NCBI GenBank assembly: GCA_020073015.1
Contig: JAIQFZ010000013.1
Location: forward strand, 1 to 60,137
Length of the DNA: 60,137 nt
DNA from: Terriglobia bacterium
GTDB lineage: Bacteria > Acidobacteriota > Terriglobia > Terriglobales > Acidobacteriaceae
Reading direction: 5' to 3'
A program made the translations under genes and the position numbers. The notes below the pieces were generated by a model that was not told where the DNA came from, made no database searches, and saw only the letters and a list, made by a program, of their open reading frames with translations. Position 1 is the first letter of the stretch. Every line of letters begins with the position of its first letter. Positions 1 through 8,936 of the stretch are shown here, in pieces.

Positions 1-52
1 GGGCAGAGCCTGCCCTGAGCGCAGCCGAAGGGAGTGCCCGCGCCACACGATC
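1..52. repeat. Dispersed repeat family A, partial copy
   Basis: This GC-rich intergenic stretch ends in a GCGCCACAC motif. It closely resembles 4468-4513 (shared blocks GCCTGCCCTGAGCG and CCGCGCCACAC). It is the inverse half of the family whose forward half reads GTGTAGCGCGGACACTCCTG at 21087, 26049 and 33831. It lies just past the stop of tdh. Confidence 0.6.
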
Positions 53-1103
53 ACTTCGTCCCGTTCGGATACACCAGGATCTTGCTGGCCTCGCCGGTCT
101 TGAGGCGAGCCATGGCCTTCGAGAAATCTTTCATCGGGATGCGGTCGGTGATGACGGGGTGCAAGTCGAGTTTGCCGCTCTTCAGCAACGCCGTCATCTG
201 GTACCAGGTCTGGTACATGCGGCGGCCGTTGATACCTTGAATCGTGAGGCCCTTGAAGATGATGTCTTCGGAAAAATTGAGCGGGATGGGCTTGGACGTG
301 AGCCCTAAGAGAGAGATGCGTCCGCCGCGGCGAACGATGTCGAAGGCAGTGCGGATGGCGTCGGGATGCCCAGCCATTTCGAGGACCACGTCGACCCCGA
401 GGCCACCGGTTCGTCCGGCGACAATTGCGCGGACGTCCTCTTTGGAGGGATCGATCGCAAAGTCCGCCTTCATCTTCTCGGCGAGTTTGCGGCGATGCTC
501 GTTGACTTCGATGGCGAAGATGGTGGTTGCGCCGACGGCCCGCGCGACTGCAATGGAGAACAGGCCGATGGGGCCGCAGCCGGTGACGGCGACGGTCTTG
601 GCGGCGATTTCTCCTGCCAGCACCGTATGCACCGCGTTGCCGAGCGGATCGAGGATCGAGGCGTATTCCTGCGGAATAGCGGGATCAAGTTTCCAGATAT
701 TTGATTCGGGGATGACCACGTACTCCGCGAAAGCGCCGTCGGAGTCGACGCCGATGATTTTCACGTGCTGGCAGATATGAGCTTCACCGGTGCGGCACTG
801 CAGGCATTTGCCGCAAGCGACGTGCATTTCGGCGGAGACGAAATCGCCTTCCTTCACGCTGGTGACTTCATCGCCGTAAGCGACCACTTCGCCGCAGAAT
901 TCGTGCCCCGGGATCAGCGGCGGGTGGATGCGTCCCTGGGCCCAGCGGTCCCATTCGTAGATGTGCAGGTCCGTGCCACAAATGGAGGCGACTTTGACGC
1001 TGACGAGGACGTCGGTGCGTCCAAAGGCGGGTATTTTTACTTCGCGGATTTCCGCGCCCGGCGCGGCTTCCGGCTTGACCACTGCGAGCATGGTGCCGCG
1101 CAT
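51..1103 (-). CDS. tdh: L-threonine 3-dehydrogenase (zinc MDR family)
   Basis: This 350-aa protein oxidises L-threonine to 2-amino-3-ketobutyrate with NAD+ in the cytosol, the first step of threonine-to-glycine conversion. Visible features are the catalytic zinc site (Cys42 in SICGTDLH, then GHEFCGEV near residue 66), the structural zinc cysteines (CGKCLQC near 97-103) and the Rossmann nucleotide site TGCGPIGLF near 175. The length matches the family (about 340-350 aa). The first ATG is preceded by GAGGGG at good spacing, so I keep it over the internal Met5. It stands alone; no kbl partner is visible. Other medium-chain sorbitol-type dehydrogenases are the alternative, but the HEFCGEV and LDPLGNAVHT motifs favour Tdh. 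Confidence 0.9.
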   Translation of the reverse strand: MRGTMLAVVKPEAAPGAEIREVKIPAFGRTDVLVSVKVASICGTDLHIYEWDRWAQGRIHPPLIPGHEFCGEVVAYGDEVTSVKEGDFVSAEMHVACGKCLQCRTGEAHICQHVKIIGVDSDGAFAEYVVIPESNIWKLDPAIPQEYASILDPLGNAVHTVLAGEIAAKTVAVTGCGPIGLFSIAVARAVGATTIFAIEVNEHRRKLAEKMKADFAIDPSKEDVRAIVAGRTGGLGVDVVLEMAGHPDAIRTAFDIVRRGGRISLLGLTSKPIPLNFSEDIIFKGLTIQGINGRRMYQTWYQMTALLKSGKLDLHPVITDRIPMKDFSKAMARLKTGEASKILVYPNGTK

Positions 1104-1276
1104 GGAAGCCCCCTCACAAATTACGAGTTTAGAAGAGTAAACGGCTTATTCTACACTGCCATTTGCCACGTTGCCGACCGGGTAGAGGTTCGGTGGGTGT
1201 CCTCATTTGAATTCCGCGCTCTGATTTGCCCGGTACGCCGGGTCCAGTAAGATATCAGCTGCCTCAGGGGTGCTAC

Positions 1277-1636
1277 TTGTTCAAGCTTGCGATCCCTCTC
1301 CTTCATGTGTCCAACTCGGCTGCGGCAGAGGACTTCTATTGCAACCGACTCGGCTTCCGACGGGAATTCGCCCATCGCGCGGAGGACGCGAAACCAGATC
1401 CCTGTTACATGGGCTTGACGCGCGATGGCGTCTGGCTGCACGTTTCCTCGTTTTCCGGGGATGGGATTTCGGGTGGTGTGGTCAACCTGATCGTTGAGGA
1501 CGTGGACGCTCTCCACGCGGAACTCGTCGCGAAAGGGGTGCGAATTGACACCGGACCGGTTGACCAGACTTGGGGCAGCAGAGAAATGTACGTGAGGGAC
1601 GCCGATGGCAACTGCATCCGTCTCATCGAACAATGA
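1277..1636 (+). CDS. VOC (glyoxalase/bleomycin-resistance fold) protein
   Basis: This 119-aa single-domain VOC protein starts MFKLAIPLLHVSN and ends MYVRDADGNCIRLIEQ, the usual C-terminal strand carrying the metal-ligand Glu. The pattern resembles bleomycin-resistance-type proteins: an AAEDFYCNRLGF motif after the first strand, then a central VVNLIVEDVDALHAEL segment. I choose the TTG at 1277 because CAGGGG sits 6 nt upstream; a longer reading from TTG 1226 adds 17 residues without family character. The substrate cannot be told from sequence. It lies 37 nt before the next gene on the same strand. Confidence 0.75.
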   Translation: MFKLAIPLLHVSNSAAAEDFYCNRLGFRREFAHRAEDAKPDPCYMGLTRDGVWLHVSSFSGDGISGGVVNLIVEDVDALHAELVAKGVRIDTGPVDQTWGSREMYVRDADGNCIRLIEQ

Positions 1637-1673
1637 GCACCCTGCTCCATGAATGCGCTGCGAAGGAACGCCC

Positions 1674-2312
1674 ATGAGGGAAGAAGTTAGGGGACGGTTC
1701 CTTTCCTTCTTCGTCGTCATGGTGTGTTCCTGCGCGTGGGCACAGGGTGTTCCCGCGCTGTCTGCGTCCCGGCATGATTTTCTTCGGCGCCTGGCGAGCA
1801 CGGCGAAAGAGCGGACGAATCACACGGTTCGCTATGACCCCGGATATGTGCGCATCCCGTATCCGGGCGGGGACGTCCCAGCCGACACAGGCGTCTGTAC
1901 CGACGAGGTCATCCGTTGTTATCGGGTCTTGGGTATCGATCTGCAGAAAGAAGTGCACGAGGATATGGTGCAGAGTTTTTCGGCGTATCCGCGGAAGTGG
2001 AGGTGGGGGTTGGGGAAACCCGACAGCAACATCGATCACCGCCGCGTTCCGAATCTCATGGTGTTTTTTCGGCGCAAGGGTGAATCCTTGCCGACTAGCA
2101 CCCGAGCGGACGATTACAGTCCGGGAGATCTTGTAACTTATGATCTTGGCGGCAACGTGCCCCACATTGGAATTGTGGTTGACCGCAAAGGCGCAAACGG
2201 GCGTTACATGATCGAACACAACATCGGACAGGGACCCAGGATCGAGGATGTGCTGTTCAGTTGGAAAATCACCGGGCACTTTCGGTACTACGGGCCGCAG
2301 AACTATCCTTGA
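1674..2312 (+). CDS. Exported DUF1287 protein
   Basis: This 212-aa protein has an N-terminal signal sequence (MREEVRGRFLSFFVVMVCS..., probable cleavage after AWAQG). A DUF1287 domain follows: TGVCTDEVIRCYR, VHEDM, the NIDHRRVPNL block and a C-terminal PHIGIVVD segment. DUF1287 proteins resemble NlpC/P60-type cysteine hydrolases. The Cys of GVCTD and the His of HIGIV are candidate catalytic residues, which is inference. The start at 1674 is chosen because GAAGGA lies 7 nt upstream; ATG 1653 has none. Likely periplasmic; substrate unknown. Confidence 0.8.
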   Translation: MREEVRGRFLSFFVVMVCSCAWAQGVPALSASRHDFLRRLASTAKERTNHTVRYDPGYVRIPYPGGDVPADTGVCTDEVIRCYRVLGIDLQKEVHEDMVQSFSAYPRKWRWGLGKPDSNIDHRRVPNLMVFFRRKGESLPTSTRADDYSPGDLVTYDLGGNVPHIGIVVDRKGANGRYMIEHNIGQGPRIEDVLFSWKITGHFRYYGPQNYP

Positions 2313-2330
2313 AACACGAGTCGCCGAGAA

Positions 2331-2894
2331 TCAGGCCTTGGTATCGTAGGTGCCGCGACTGAATCCCTTGGGATTGCCGGCCTTGTAGTCTTCCGATTTG
2401 CCGCGCGGGATGCTTAACGTCTTCCATTCCTTCGAGCGCAGATGCTTGGCGAGAAATACGATTTGCCCGGTGTGCTGCGCGTAGTGGCCAAGCGCGCGAT
2501 TAAGCGCCTGCAGCACGGTGTGCGGTTCGCCGCGGATCGTCACCGTGCGCGATACGTCTTCGGGCGTTAGTGAGTCCAGGGTGGAAAAGACGCGGGACCA
2601 ACCCTCCTCCCACCACTTCATGACTTCTTCGCGCGTGGTAGTCGCCGAGACTTCGAATTCCTGGTCGCGGAACCGGTCCGGCTTTTCGCCGTCGGTGGTG
2701 AGGAAGTCGGTGAAGCGGGAACGGGCGTTGCCGGCCATGTGCTTGATCAGAAGGGCCACGGAGTTCGATTCGGGGTCAATGATGGTGAACAGCTCAGCGT
2801 CTTCCAGTTGCACGATGGCAGCTTCCGCCATGCGCTTATGGCCGCGGAACTGGCGCTTGATTTCTTCCAGGTAGTGGGAGGCGAGGTCAGGCAT
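2331..2894 (-). CDS. DinB-like DUF1572 protein
   Basis: This 187-aa protein starts MPDLASHYLEEIKRQF and resembles the DUF1572 branch of the DinB/YfiT four-helix fold. Features include the NSVALLIKHMAGN segment with a His in the usual first metal-ligand position, and the RALGHYAQHTGQIVFLAKHL segment with further His ligands. Such proteins bind a divalent metal and some act as thiol-dependent S-transferases; nothing here fixes the substrate. The start at 2894 is chosen because the longer reading from 2951 covers low-quality intergenic sequence. It converges with the DUF1287 gene 18 nt away. Confidence 0.75.
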   Translation of the reverse strand: MPDLASHYLEEIKRQFRGHKRMAEAAIVQLEDAELFTIIDPESNSVALLIKHMAGNARSRFTDFLTTDGEKPDRFRDQEFEVSATTTREEVMKWWEEGWSRVFSTLDSLTPEDVSRTVTIRGEPHTVLQALNRALGHYAQHTGQIVFLAKHLRSKEWKTLSIPRGKSEDYKAGNPKGFSRGTYDTKA

Positions 2895-2994
2895 AGGGGA
2901 CTGTCCAATTTTTCGATGGTAGAAGTCAGAAGTCAAATGGCAGAAGTACATCCCACGGCTGCTTCTTCGTCAATCTGACTTCTCACTCTTGACT

Positions 2995-3717
2995 TCACCT
3001 GTCGCCCGCAACTCTGAAGCCATAATCAGCATACTGAAACTCCGGCGGGATGCTGGAGCGGGCGGCGCAGCGCGACATCTTAATGTGGTGGCGCCAGGAA
3101 CCTCCCCGGGAGGCGCGGCGATCTCCGGTGTCCGGCCCCCGGGGATTGCGCTCGGGCGAGACCGCGTAGTAGCCCGGTGCAAACCAGTCGGAGCACCATT
3201 CGTGGACGTTGTCGCATATGTTGTAGAGGCCGCATCCGTTCGGCTCAACACGTCCGACGGGCTCCGGACCGGCTTGCCAGCGGGTTGCGTAACCCAGCAA
3301 GGACTGCGGTGGCATGTCGCCCCATGGATAGAGCTCACCCTCGCGGCCGCCGCGTGCCGCGCGTTCCCATTCCGCCTCCGTCGGTAGACGAAACCGCTGG
3401 GCCGTATGAGCGCTGAGCCACTCACAATAACGAACTGCCTCGTGCCATGACACTCCGACGACGGGCTGCTGGGGATGATTGAAATTGACGTCGTTCCAGA
3501 ATGGCGGAGGTTGGGATCGAGTGTCGTGGAGGAAGCGCCCGTATTCGGCGTTCGTGACCTGGCAGGCGGCGAGCAGAAATTCATCGACCCACACGCGATG
3601 CACTGGCTTCTCGTTGTCCTGGCCAGTGGCACATCCCATCAGAAACCAGCCTTCGGGAATACGCACGAGCGCCGGCACGAGTTCTGCCGCACCGGATTGC
3701 GAGGCGAGGGTTGCCAT
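2995..3717 (-). CDS. Formylglycine-generating-enzyme-fold (SUMF1/EgtB-like) protein
   Basis: This 240-aa protein is a single FGE-sulfatase domain: VRIPEGWFLMGC at the start, VTNAEYGRFL, the GVSWHEAVRYCEWLS block, RLPTEAEWERAARGG, NVHEWCSDWF and a C-terminal RGGSWRHH...GFRVAGDR. Family members include formylglycine-generating enzymes that oxidise a sulfatase Cys, and EgtB-type C-S lyases. The pair of active-site cysteines is not obviously complete, so function is open. Its start is 4 nt after the thiE stop, so the two are probably co-transcribed. No sulfatase is in the window. Confidence 0.8.
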   Translation of the reverse strand: MATLASQSGAAELVPALVRIPEGWFLMGCATGQDNEKPVHRVWVDEFLLAACQVTNAEYGRFLHDTRSQPPPFWNDVNFNHPQQPVVGVSWHEAVRYCEWLSAHTAQRFRLPTEAEWERAARGGREGELYPWGDMPPQSLLGYATRWQAGPEPVGRVEPNGCGLYNICDNVHEWCSDWFAPGYYAVSPERNPRGPDTGDRRASRGGSWRHHIKMSRCAARSSIPPEFQYADYGFRVAGDR

Positions 3718-3721
3718 GGTT

Positions 3722-4393
3722 TCAGAGCGCCCGCAGCGCGCGGACGACGTCTTCGATCTTGTTCTCCTGAAACAAGCGGATCGCAGCGATGCCAGCGGCG
3801 CCGGCCTTCATGCATGAATCGGCGTTTTCGAGTGTGATGCCGCCAAGCGCGAACACAGGAATTTTCGCTTGACAGGCTTGGTGCAGGGCGGCGATGCCGG
3901 CGGGATGAGTGCCGGGACGTTCCTTTTTTTCGAACACCGGAGCGAAGACCGCGAAATCAGCGCCCTGCGACCGGGCACGATCCACATCGCCGTTGTCGTG
4001 GCAAGACACTGCGATGCATGGCTTTTCGCGGGCAGGGGCCCCCGCGCCACTTAAGGCCCAGACGCGCCGGACTTCCCCGGGGGGTACATCATCGGAACGC
4101 AGGTGGACACCGTCAGCGCCCACGGCAATCGCGATGTCCGTGCGGGAATTGATTAACAGACGAGTTCCCAGTTCCCGGTTCTCAGTTCTCAGTTCCCGAA
4201 GGATAAGCACGGCTTCGCGGGCGAGTTGTTCCAGTTCGCGCGCTCTGAGGTCTTTCTCGCGGAGCTGGATATAGTCCACTCCCGCGCACGCCGCCTCAAC
4301 GATTTTCGCGAGCAGAAGGCGGCGCCGAGTCGGCTCGTCTCCGGCGAATTGTGCTCGATCGGTAATGTAATAGAGCAGACAACCGTCAGCCAT
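3722..4393 (-). CDS. thiE: Thiamine-phosphate synthase family protein (ThiE/TenI)
   Basis: This 223-aa TIM barrel begins MADGCLLYYITDRAQF. It has YIQLREKDL for pyrophosphate binding, LLINSRTDIAIAVGADGVHL in the centre, FAPVFEKKERPG and a C-terminal FALGGITLENA. ThiE couples HMP-pyrophosphate with thiazole phosphate. Two usual ThiE motifs are altered: INDR reads INSR and HLGQ reads HLRS. TenI, the thiazole tautomerase homologue, is therefore a real alternative. The reading frame continues 39 codons upstream, but that part is translation of a dispersed repeat, so I start at 4393. It precedes the SUMF1-fold gene by 4 nt. Confidence 0.75.
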   Translation of the reverse strand: MADGCLLYYITDRAQFAGDEPTRRRLLLAKIVEAACAGVDYIQLREKDLRARELEQLAREAVLILRELRTENRELGTRLLINSRTDIAIAVGADGVHLRSDDVPPGEVRRVWALSGAGAPAREKPCIAVSCHDNGDVDRARSQGADFAVFAPVFEKKERPGTHPAGIAALHQACQAKIPVFALGGITLENADSCMKAGAAGIAAIRLFQENKIEDVVRALRAL

Positions 4394-4406
4394 CAGCGTA
4401 CTTCGA

Positions 4407-4513
4407 GTGTAGCGCGGACACTCTTGTCCGCGAACGGTGGCGGCAGGACAAATGCAAAGGTCGCGGACAAAGCCTGCCCTGAGCGAAGTCAGAGGGAATG
4501 TCCGCGCCACACG
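4407..4513. repeat. Dispersed repeat family A, paired inverted copy
   Basis: The forward half GTGTAGCGCGGACACTCTTG occupies 4407-4426 and runs on to CCGCG. The inverse half ends in GTCCGCGCCACAC at 4501-4513, so the unit can fold back on itself. It lies between the LOG gene end and the thiE start. It is the source of the artificial N-terminal extension of the thiE frame. Confidence 0.7.
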
Positions 4514-4515
4514 GG

Positions 4516-5403
4516 CTACGGCCGGGTCTTCGCGATCTCCGGCATGGCGGCTTCGCCTCCACGTTTCGGCTGTTGCGGTCCGAGGTGGTAGCGCGTCAGA
4601 CCCTCCTTCAGGAACTCGAAGCTCTCTTCCGGGGAATCCGCAATCTTGAACAGGTCAAGGTCTTCGGGTGAGATCACGCCCGCGTCGGCCATGGCATCGA
4701 AATTGATGATCTTCTTCCAGTACTCGCTGCCATAGATCACGACCAGAATCTTCTTGGCCAGTTTCTCGGTCTGCGCGAGCGTAAGGATCTCGAAGAGTTC
4801 GTCCAAAGTGCCGAAGCCGCCGGGGAAAATCACCAGCGCCTTGGCGAGATAGGCAAACCAGAACTTGCGCATGAAAAAGTAATGGAACTCGAAGTTGAGC
4901 GACGGCGAGATGTACGGATTGGGGTTCTGCTCGAAGGGCAGATTGATGTTCATGCCGATCGTTTTGCCGCCCGCTTCCTGGGCGCCGAGGTTGGCGGCTT
5001 CCATGATGCCGGGGCCGCCACCGGTGGTGACCACGAAACGGCGGCGCTTCGCCGGAATCTGTATGGACCACTCGGTCAGCAGGTGGGCCAGGCGGCGAGC
5101 ATCTTCGTAATAGCGCGCCATGTCCACGGCGGCCTGGGCGCGTTTCATGTCACTAGCTTGCTGCGCGGCCGTGACGTGAGCGCCGTTTCCCTTTACATCG
5201 GCCATGCGGTCCTCGGCAGCGCCGGGACTGGGCAGGCGGGCGGACCCGAAGAAGACGACCGTGTCCTGGATCTGCTCGCGCCGGAAACGGGAAAGCGGCT
5301 CGATGTACTCCGAGAGCAGTCGAAGAATGCGGCCATCGGGACTGTTCAGAAACGGTTCGTTCTTATAAGCGAGAGGCGCGGCCTTAGGCTTCTTGGTGTC
5401 CAT
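4516..5403 (-). CDS. LOG family protein (Rossmann-fold nucleotide-binding)
   Basis: This 295-aa protein starts MDTKKPKAAPLAYKNE. It carries the two LOG signatures, GGGPGIMEAANLGAQEAGG near residue 128 and PGGFGTLDELFE near 193. Family members cleave nucleoside 5'-monophosphates to a base and ribose phosphate (cytokinin-activating type); older databases call them lysine decarboxylases. The N-terminal 80-residue part with VVFFGSARLPSPG is typical of long LOG proteins. I use Met at 5403 rather than 5475 because the upstream part is unconserved in look. The C-terminal tail is basic and probably disordered. Confidence 0.85.
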   Translation of the reverse strand: MDTKKPKAAPLAYKNEPFLNSPDGRILRLLSEYIEPLSRFRREQIQDTVVFFGSARLPSPGAAEDRMADVKGNGAHVTAAQQASDMKRAQAAVDMARYYEDARRLAHLLTEWSIQIPAKRRRFVVTTGGGPGIMEAANLGAQEAGGKTIGMNINLPFEQNPNPYISPSLNFEFHYFFMRKFWFAYLAKALVIFPGGFGTLDELFEILTLAQTEKLAKKILVVIYGSEYWKKIINFDAMADAGVISPEDLDLFKIADSPEESFEFLKEGLTRYHLGPQQPKRGGEAAMPEIAKTRP

Positions 5404-5478
5404 AGAGGAGTTTCTTAATCGTCGTCGGTCGTTCGTCGTTTCGTCACCGGCAGAAAGGCAAGTGACCAACGACATTCC

Positions 5479-5841
5479 TTAGTCTTCCCTATATTGAATT
5501 GCCTCCTGGAATCCAATCCAGACATTGAGCACCCCGAGCCCGGTGCAGACGCCACGCACAAAGCCGTTGCTCATGATCGAACGGAGCGTGGGATAGGGAC
5601 GCAGCAGGTGGTTGTCGGTCCACTCCGGACGCCAGGGCAGCATGATCAGCATGACCCCGACGGTCGCGCACAGAAACACAAACAACAGGACTCCGATGCG
5701 ACGGAGCCACACGTGTGCGGGCGAAACCGACGGCCCCAAAGCAGGGGGCGGAGCAGACGGGCGGACCGGAGCTTCGGAAGCCGACTGGATCTCTCCGAGG
5801 CCGGTGGATTCGGTGGCAAGGGGTACCTTGGGATCGGACAT
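5479..5841 (-). CDS. Small two-TM membrane protein
   Basis: This 120-aa protein of unknown function has a Pro/Ala-rich N-terminal cytoplasmic part. It then has one strong transmembrane segment (IGVLLFVFLCATVGVMLIML) and a second weaker hydrophobic segment at the C-terminus (VCTGLGVLNVWIGFQEAI). The start at 5841 is the second of two adjacent Met codons; the frame extends to 5904. It lies between the LOG and TPR genes on the same strand, and the loose spacing does not prove an operon. Confidence 0.6.
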   Translation of the reverse strand: MSDPKVPLATESTGLGEIQSASEAPVRPSAPPPALGPSVSPAHVWLRRIGVLLFVFLCATVGVMLIMLPWRPEWTDNHLLRPYPTLRSIMSNGFVRGVCTGLGVLNVWIGFQEAIQYRED

Positions 5842-5918
5842 CATCGCTGGCGTCGTAGTCAGGTGGACAAGGGACCCGAGGGCATCCCCCGCACAGGTTT
5901 GCAACCCACTCGTGCATT

Positions 5919-8900
5919 CTACGACTTCAGGGCCTGAATTCGCTCGGCCACGTCGCGGTAATCGATGTTGGCGCCGTACACGTTGGTGAAATAGCGCAGG
6001 GCCGCGGGCCGGTCCTGGGCGCTTTCGCTGGCCGAACCGAGTTCGTAGTTGATGGCAACCCGCGATTCCGGGTCTAGACCGGGGATGGCGAGCGCCTTCT
6101 CATACCAGCGAATCGCAGCCTGGGGCACGCCCTTATCGAGGAAGCATTGCGCCAGCCACGTGTAGGTCTGGACGGTTTGGGTGAACGCATGCCCGTGATC
6201 GATAGCGGCGCAAACCTTCTGCAACTCCGCGATGGCTTCGTCGAGCAACCCCATTTCGCGGAAGGCCACGCCGAGGTTGTAGTGGGTCTCGGGATCCTCG
6301 TCGCTGGAGGCAACGTCCTCCTCGAGTTCCTGCTTGAGTTCGCCAAACATCTCTGAAAGATCGACGCTGTCAGAAGGATGCATGGCCTGCGCGCCGGCAC
6401 CCAGGGGACGCACCGGTGCGGGAGCGTAACTCATGGCAGGAGCGGCTGCGGTGGCGGCACCTCCCGCCGACGCAGCCTCGACGGACGCAGTCAATGGAGC
6501 AGACGAGAAACTGTCCGAGCGCGCCACGACCGGCTCAGGGACCAGTTCGACCGGCACGGGCTGCTTGGTAACAACTGGATCGGGCGTCTTCCCCGGCTTC
6601 GGCGAAGGCATCGCCGGCCACACTCGCAAAGGTTCGCGCGCGGGAGGCTCGGCGGTCGGGAAGGAATCCCCCAACGACGACTCCAGGTCTGCCACAAACG
6701 CCGACAAGTCGCTGGTTTCAGCGTGGACCGCTTCGTCGTCCGCTGTCTCCGCATGTGCAGGCTCGATGTCGGCCGGTTCGGATTCGTGCTCCGCGGGGAA
6801 TGTTGGGCGAATTTCTTCGTGATACCCAGCCAGAAGGTCGGGAGACGCTACGATCTCCGGTTCCGGATGCGATTCCTCCTGGAGTCCGAACTCCGGAGCC
6901 TCCACCCCCGATGTCTCGTCTGCGGAAATCTCTGTGATCTCCGGCTCCGGCTCAGCCGCCGATTGACTGCCGGCGGACTCGATCTGGGCCCGCAGAGGCT
7001 CCAGGATGCTGGCATCGCTGGTGAGAGATTCCAGTTTCTCCAGCGCGGCCCGCGCCTGGTCCGTCATGAAGTGCTCGAGATAGAAACGAGCTTCCTCAAC
7101 GGTTTCGATGATTTCCGGGTTATCAGGGGGCAGGTTTCTCGACAGCGTGGCGGCCGGCCCGACGGCGGGCGGCTGGTGGCCGGGCGCGGCAGGCTCGATC
7201 GAGAGTGAATCCTCCCACTCCGAGGAAAGATCGTGAGCATCGTGGTGCAGCTGGGCGGGCAACTCCTGCACTTCGAACTCCGGCTGTGCTGGAGCATGCG
7301 CGGCGATATCGGGTTGCGGCGCCGGGGACGCGGCGATCGGCCAGGGTGCGGCTGGCAAAGCCGCGATTGCGGCTGGGCCGGGTTCGGCACTGTGCTCGTA
7401 ACGCGCGGCCAGTTCCCCGTAGCGGACTGCCTCGTCTGGATAGCCTGCCTCGTGGTACACGCTTTCGAGAGTGCGGCAGCAAACCGCGGCTTCGGTGAAG
7501 CGCTGCGCACGGGTATGCAACGCGACCAGACGCTGATTGAGCCGCACATCACCCGGGGCCTGGGGCAGAACACTCAAAAGAGGCACGATGGCCTTCTCCG
7601 GCAAATTGTAGGACAGGAACAGATCCGCATCCGTCACGGCAGAGCGCACCGCGATCGCCAAGTGATCAGGATACGACTGGTCGATCACGGGCGCGGTTGC
7701 TTCCAGCTCCTCAACAATCACCTCGCCCTCTTGGGCCGTAATCCGGTTGACGGGCGCGGCCCCGCTCAGGCGCTCCAGCATCTGCTGGTAATTCTGCGTG
7801 TGAACCTGATTCTGGGGTTCGGTCGTGGTCAGCGTCTGGTACAAATCACGCGCGCGGGCGTAGTTTCCATCCTTGACCGAGGCGTGGGCCAGCAGTTCGA
7901 TGACTTCCGCAACATGAGTGCTCTCGCCGGCCTTGTTGAAGAGTTGCAGCAGCGTGTCGAGGGCATCAGAGTCGTCGCGTACATGGCTGATCATCGCGTG
8001 CAGGCTGGCCAGAAGCTTGGTGGAATCCGTCGCCAGCAGGCGATCCGCATGCCGTGTGTAAACATCAAGAGCTTCGTGATACTGACCCACGCGGGCCGAC
8101 CCTTCTGCCAGCAGGAACAGGCCCTCCGGATCGTTGTGCACGGAGAGGAGTTTCTCAGCCAGGGGCGTCGCTTGGGCTACGTCTCCAATCTGGAGGTACG
8201 CCTTGAGCAGATCGCGCAAACCCTCGGGATGAGAGTCGAGGTCGGCAGCCTTCTCCAGAAACTGAATCGCGTTCTTGGCATCGTCGCTTTCGAGGGCAGC
8301 ACGTCCCCGCAGGAGCAGCACATAGCTGTTGCCGGGATCGAGCTTCAGCATGCGTTGCAAAATGTCCTCGGCAGCAGCCAGCGAACCGCGCGCACGTAAG
8401 GATTCGGCGGCGGCGCTGAAGATTTCCCATGCCTCTTTCTTCTTACCCAGCCGGATATAGACCTCGGCCAGCTTGACCCGCATCGAGACGTTCTCCGGGT
8501 CCATTTCCAGGACTTTCTGGAAAAGCCGCACCGCCTGTTCGAATTCTCCGCCCTTCATGAAATCTTCGGCGACTTGCAAATACTGGGCGCGGGCGTCGTT
8601 GAACAAGCCCTGCTGCGTATAGAGTTCCGCCAGCTTCAAAGATCCATCCACGCTCGGCACGAGCTTGGTGATCTTCTTGTACATGGCAATGCCTTTAACG
8701 GTGAAACCCTGCGCGGCATAGGCATCGCCCACGGTCTTGAAGCACCCGACCGCCTTGGTCGTGTCGCCCAGGCGAGCGTAGAGATCGCCCACCGTATTAG
8801 TCACCGTAAGATCCTTGGCATCATGCTTGAGGATCTTCTCGTACTCGGCAATGGCGTTCTGCAGCTTGCCCTGCTGGACAAACTTTTCCGCAGCGCTGAG

Positions 8901-8936
8901 AACCTTCTGTTTGTTAAAGCCGAAACCAAACGCCAT
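5919..8936 (-). CDS. Large tetratricopeptide-repeat protein
   Basis: This 1,005-aa protein starts MAFGFGFNKQKVLSAAEKFV and has no signal peptide. Residues 15-430 are mostly TPR units (for example AIAEYEKILKHDAKD, EQAVRLFQKVLEMDPENVSM, AAEDILQRMLKLDPGNSY). A middle region, roughly 540-870, is rich in Pro, Ala and Glu and looks disordered, apart from a helical patch around EARFYLEHFMTDQARAALEK. The C-terminal 130 residues return to TPRs (DPETHYNLGVAFREMGLLDE). The architecture suggests a cytoplasmic scaffold. No enzyme domain is visible and the partner is unknown. The start at 8936 is chosen over 9044 because the upstream codons read as intergenic DNA. Confidence 0.8.
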   Translation of the reverse strand: MAFGFGFNKQKVLSAAEKFVQQGKLQNAIAEYEKILKHDAKDLTVTNTVGDLYARLGDTTKAVGCFKTVGDAYAAQGFTVKGIAMYKKITKLVPSVDGSLKLAELYTQQGLFNDARAQYLQVAEDFMKGGEFEQAVRLFQKVLEMDPENVSMRVKLAEVYIRLGKKKEAWEIFSAAAESLRARGSLAAAEDILQRMLKLDPGNSYVLLLRGRAALESDDAKNAIQFLEKAADLDSHPEGLRDLLKAYLQIGDVAQATPLAEKLLSVHNDPEGLFLLAEGSARVGQYHEALDVYTRHADRLLATDSTKLLASLHAMISHVRDDSDALDTLLQLFNKAGESTHVAEVIELLAHASVKDGNYARARDLYQTLTTTEPQNQVHTQNYQQMLERLSGAAPVNRITAQEGEVIVEELEATAPVIDQSYPDHLAIAVRSAVTDADLFLSYNLPEKAIVPLLSVLPQAPGDVRLNQRLVALHTRAQRFTEAAVCCRTLESVYHEAGYPDEAVRYGELAARYEHSAEPGPAAIAALPAAPWPIAASPAPQPDIAAHAPAQPEFEVQELPAQLHHDAHDLSSEWEDSLSIEPAAPGHQPPAVGPAATLSRNLPPDNPEIIETVEEARFYLEHFMTDQARAALEKLESLTSDASILEPLRAQIESAGSQSAAEPEPEITEISADETSGVEAPEFGLQEESHPEPEIVASPDLLAGYHEEIRPTFPAEHESEPADIEPAHAETADDEAVHAETSDLSAFVADLESSLGDSFPTAEPPAREPLRVWPAMPSPKPGKTPDPVVTKQPVPVELVPEPVVARSDSFSSAPLTASVEAASAGGAATAAAPAMSYAPAPVRPLGAGAQAMHPSDSVDLSEMFGELKQELEEDVASSDEDPETHYNLGVAFREMGLLDEAIAELQKVCAAIDHGHAFTQTVQTYTWLAQCFLDKGVPQAAIRWYEKALAIPGLDPESRVAINYELGSASESAQDRPAALRYFTNVYGANIDYRDVAERIQALKS

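Noticed and set aside
7233-8399. 388-codon plus-strand frame within the TPR gene
   Set aside because: It is the antisense shadow of a well-supported TPR gene, with no family features.
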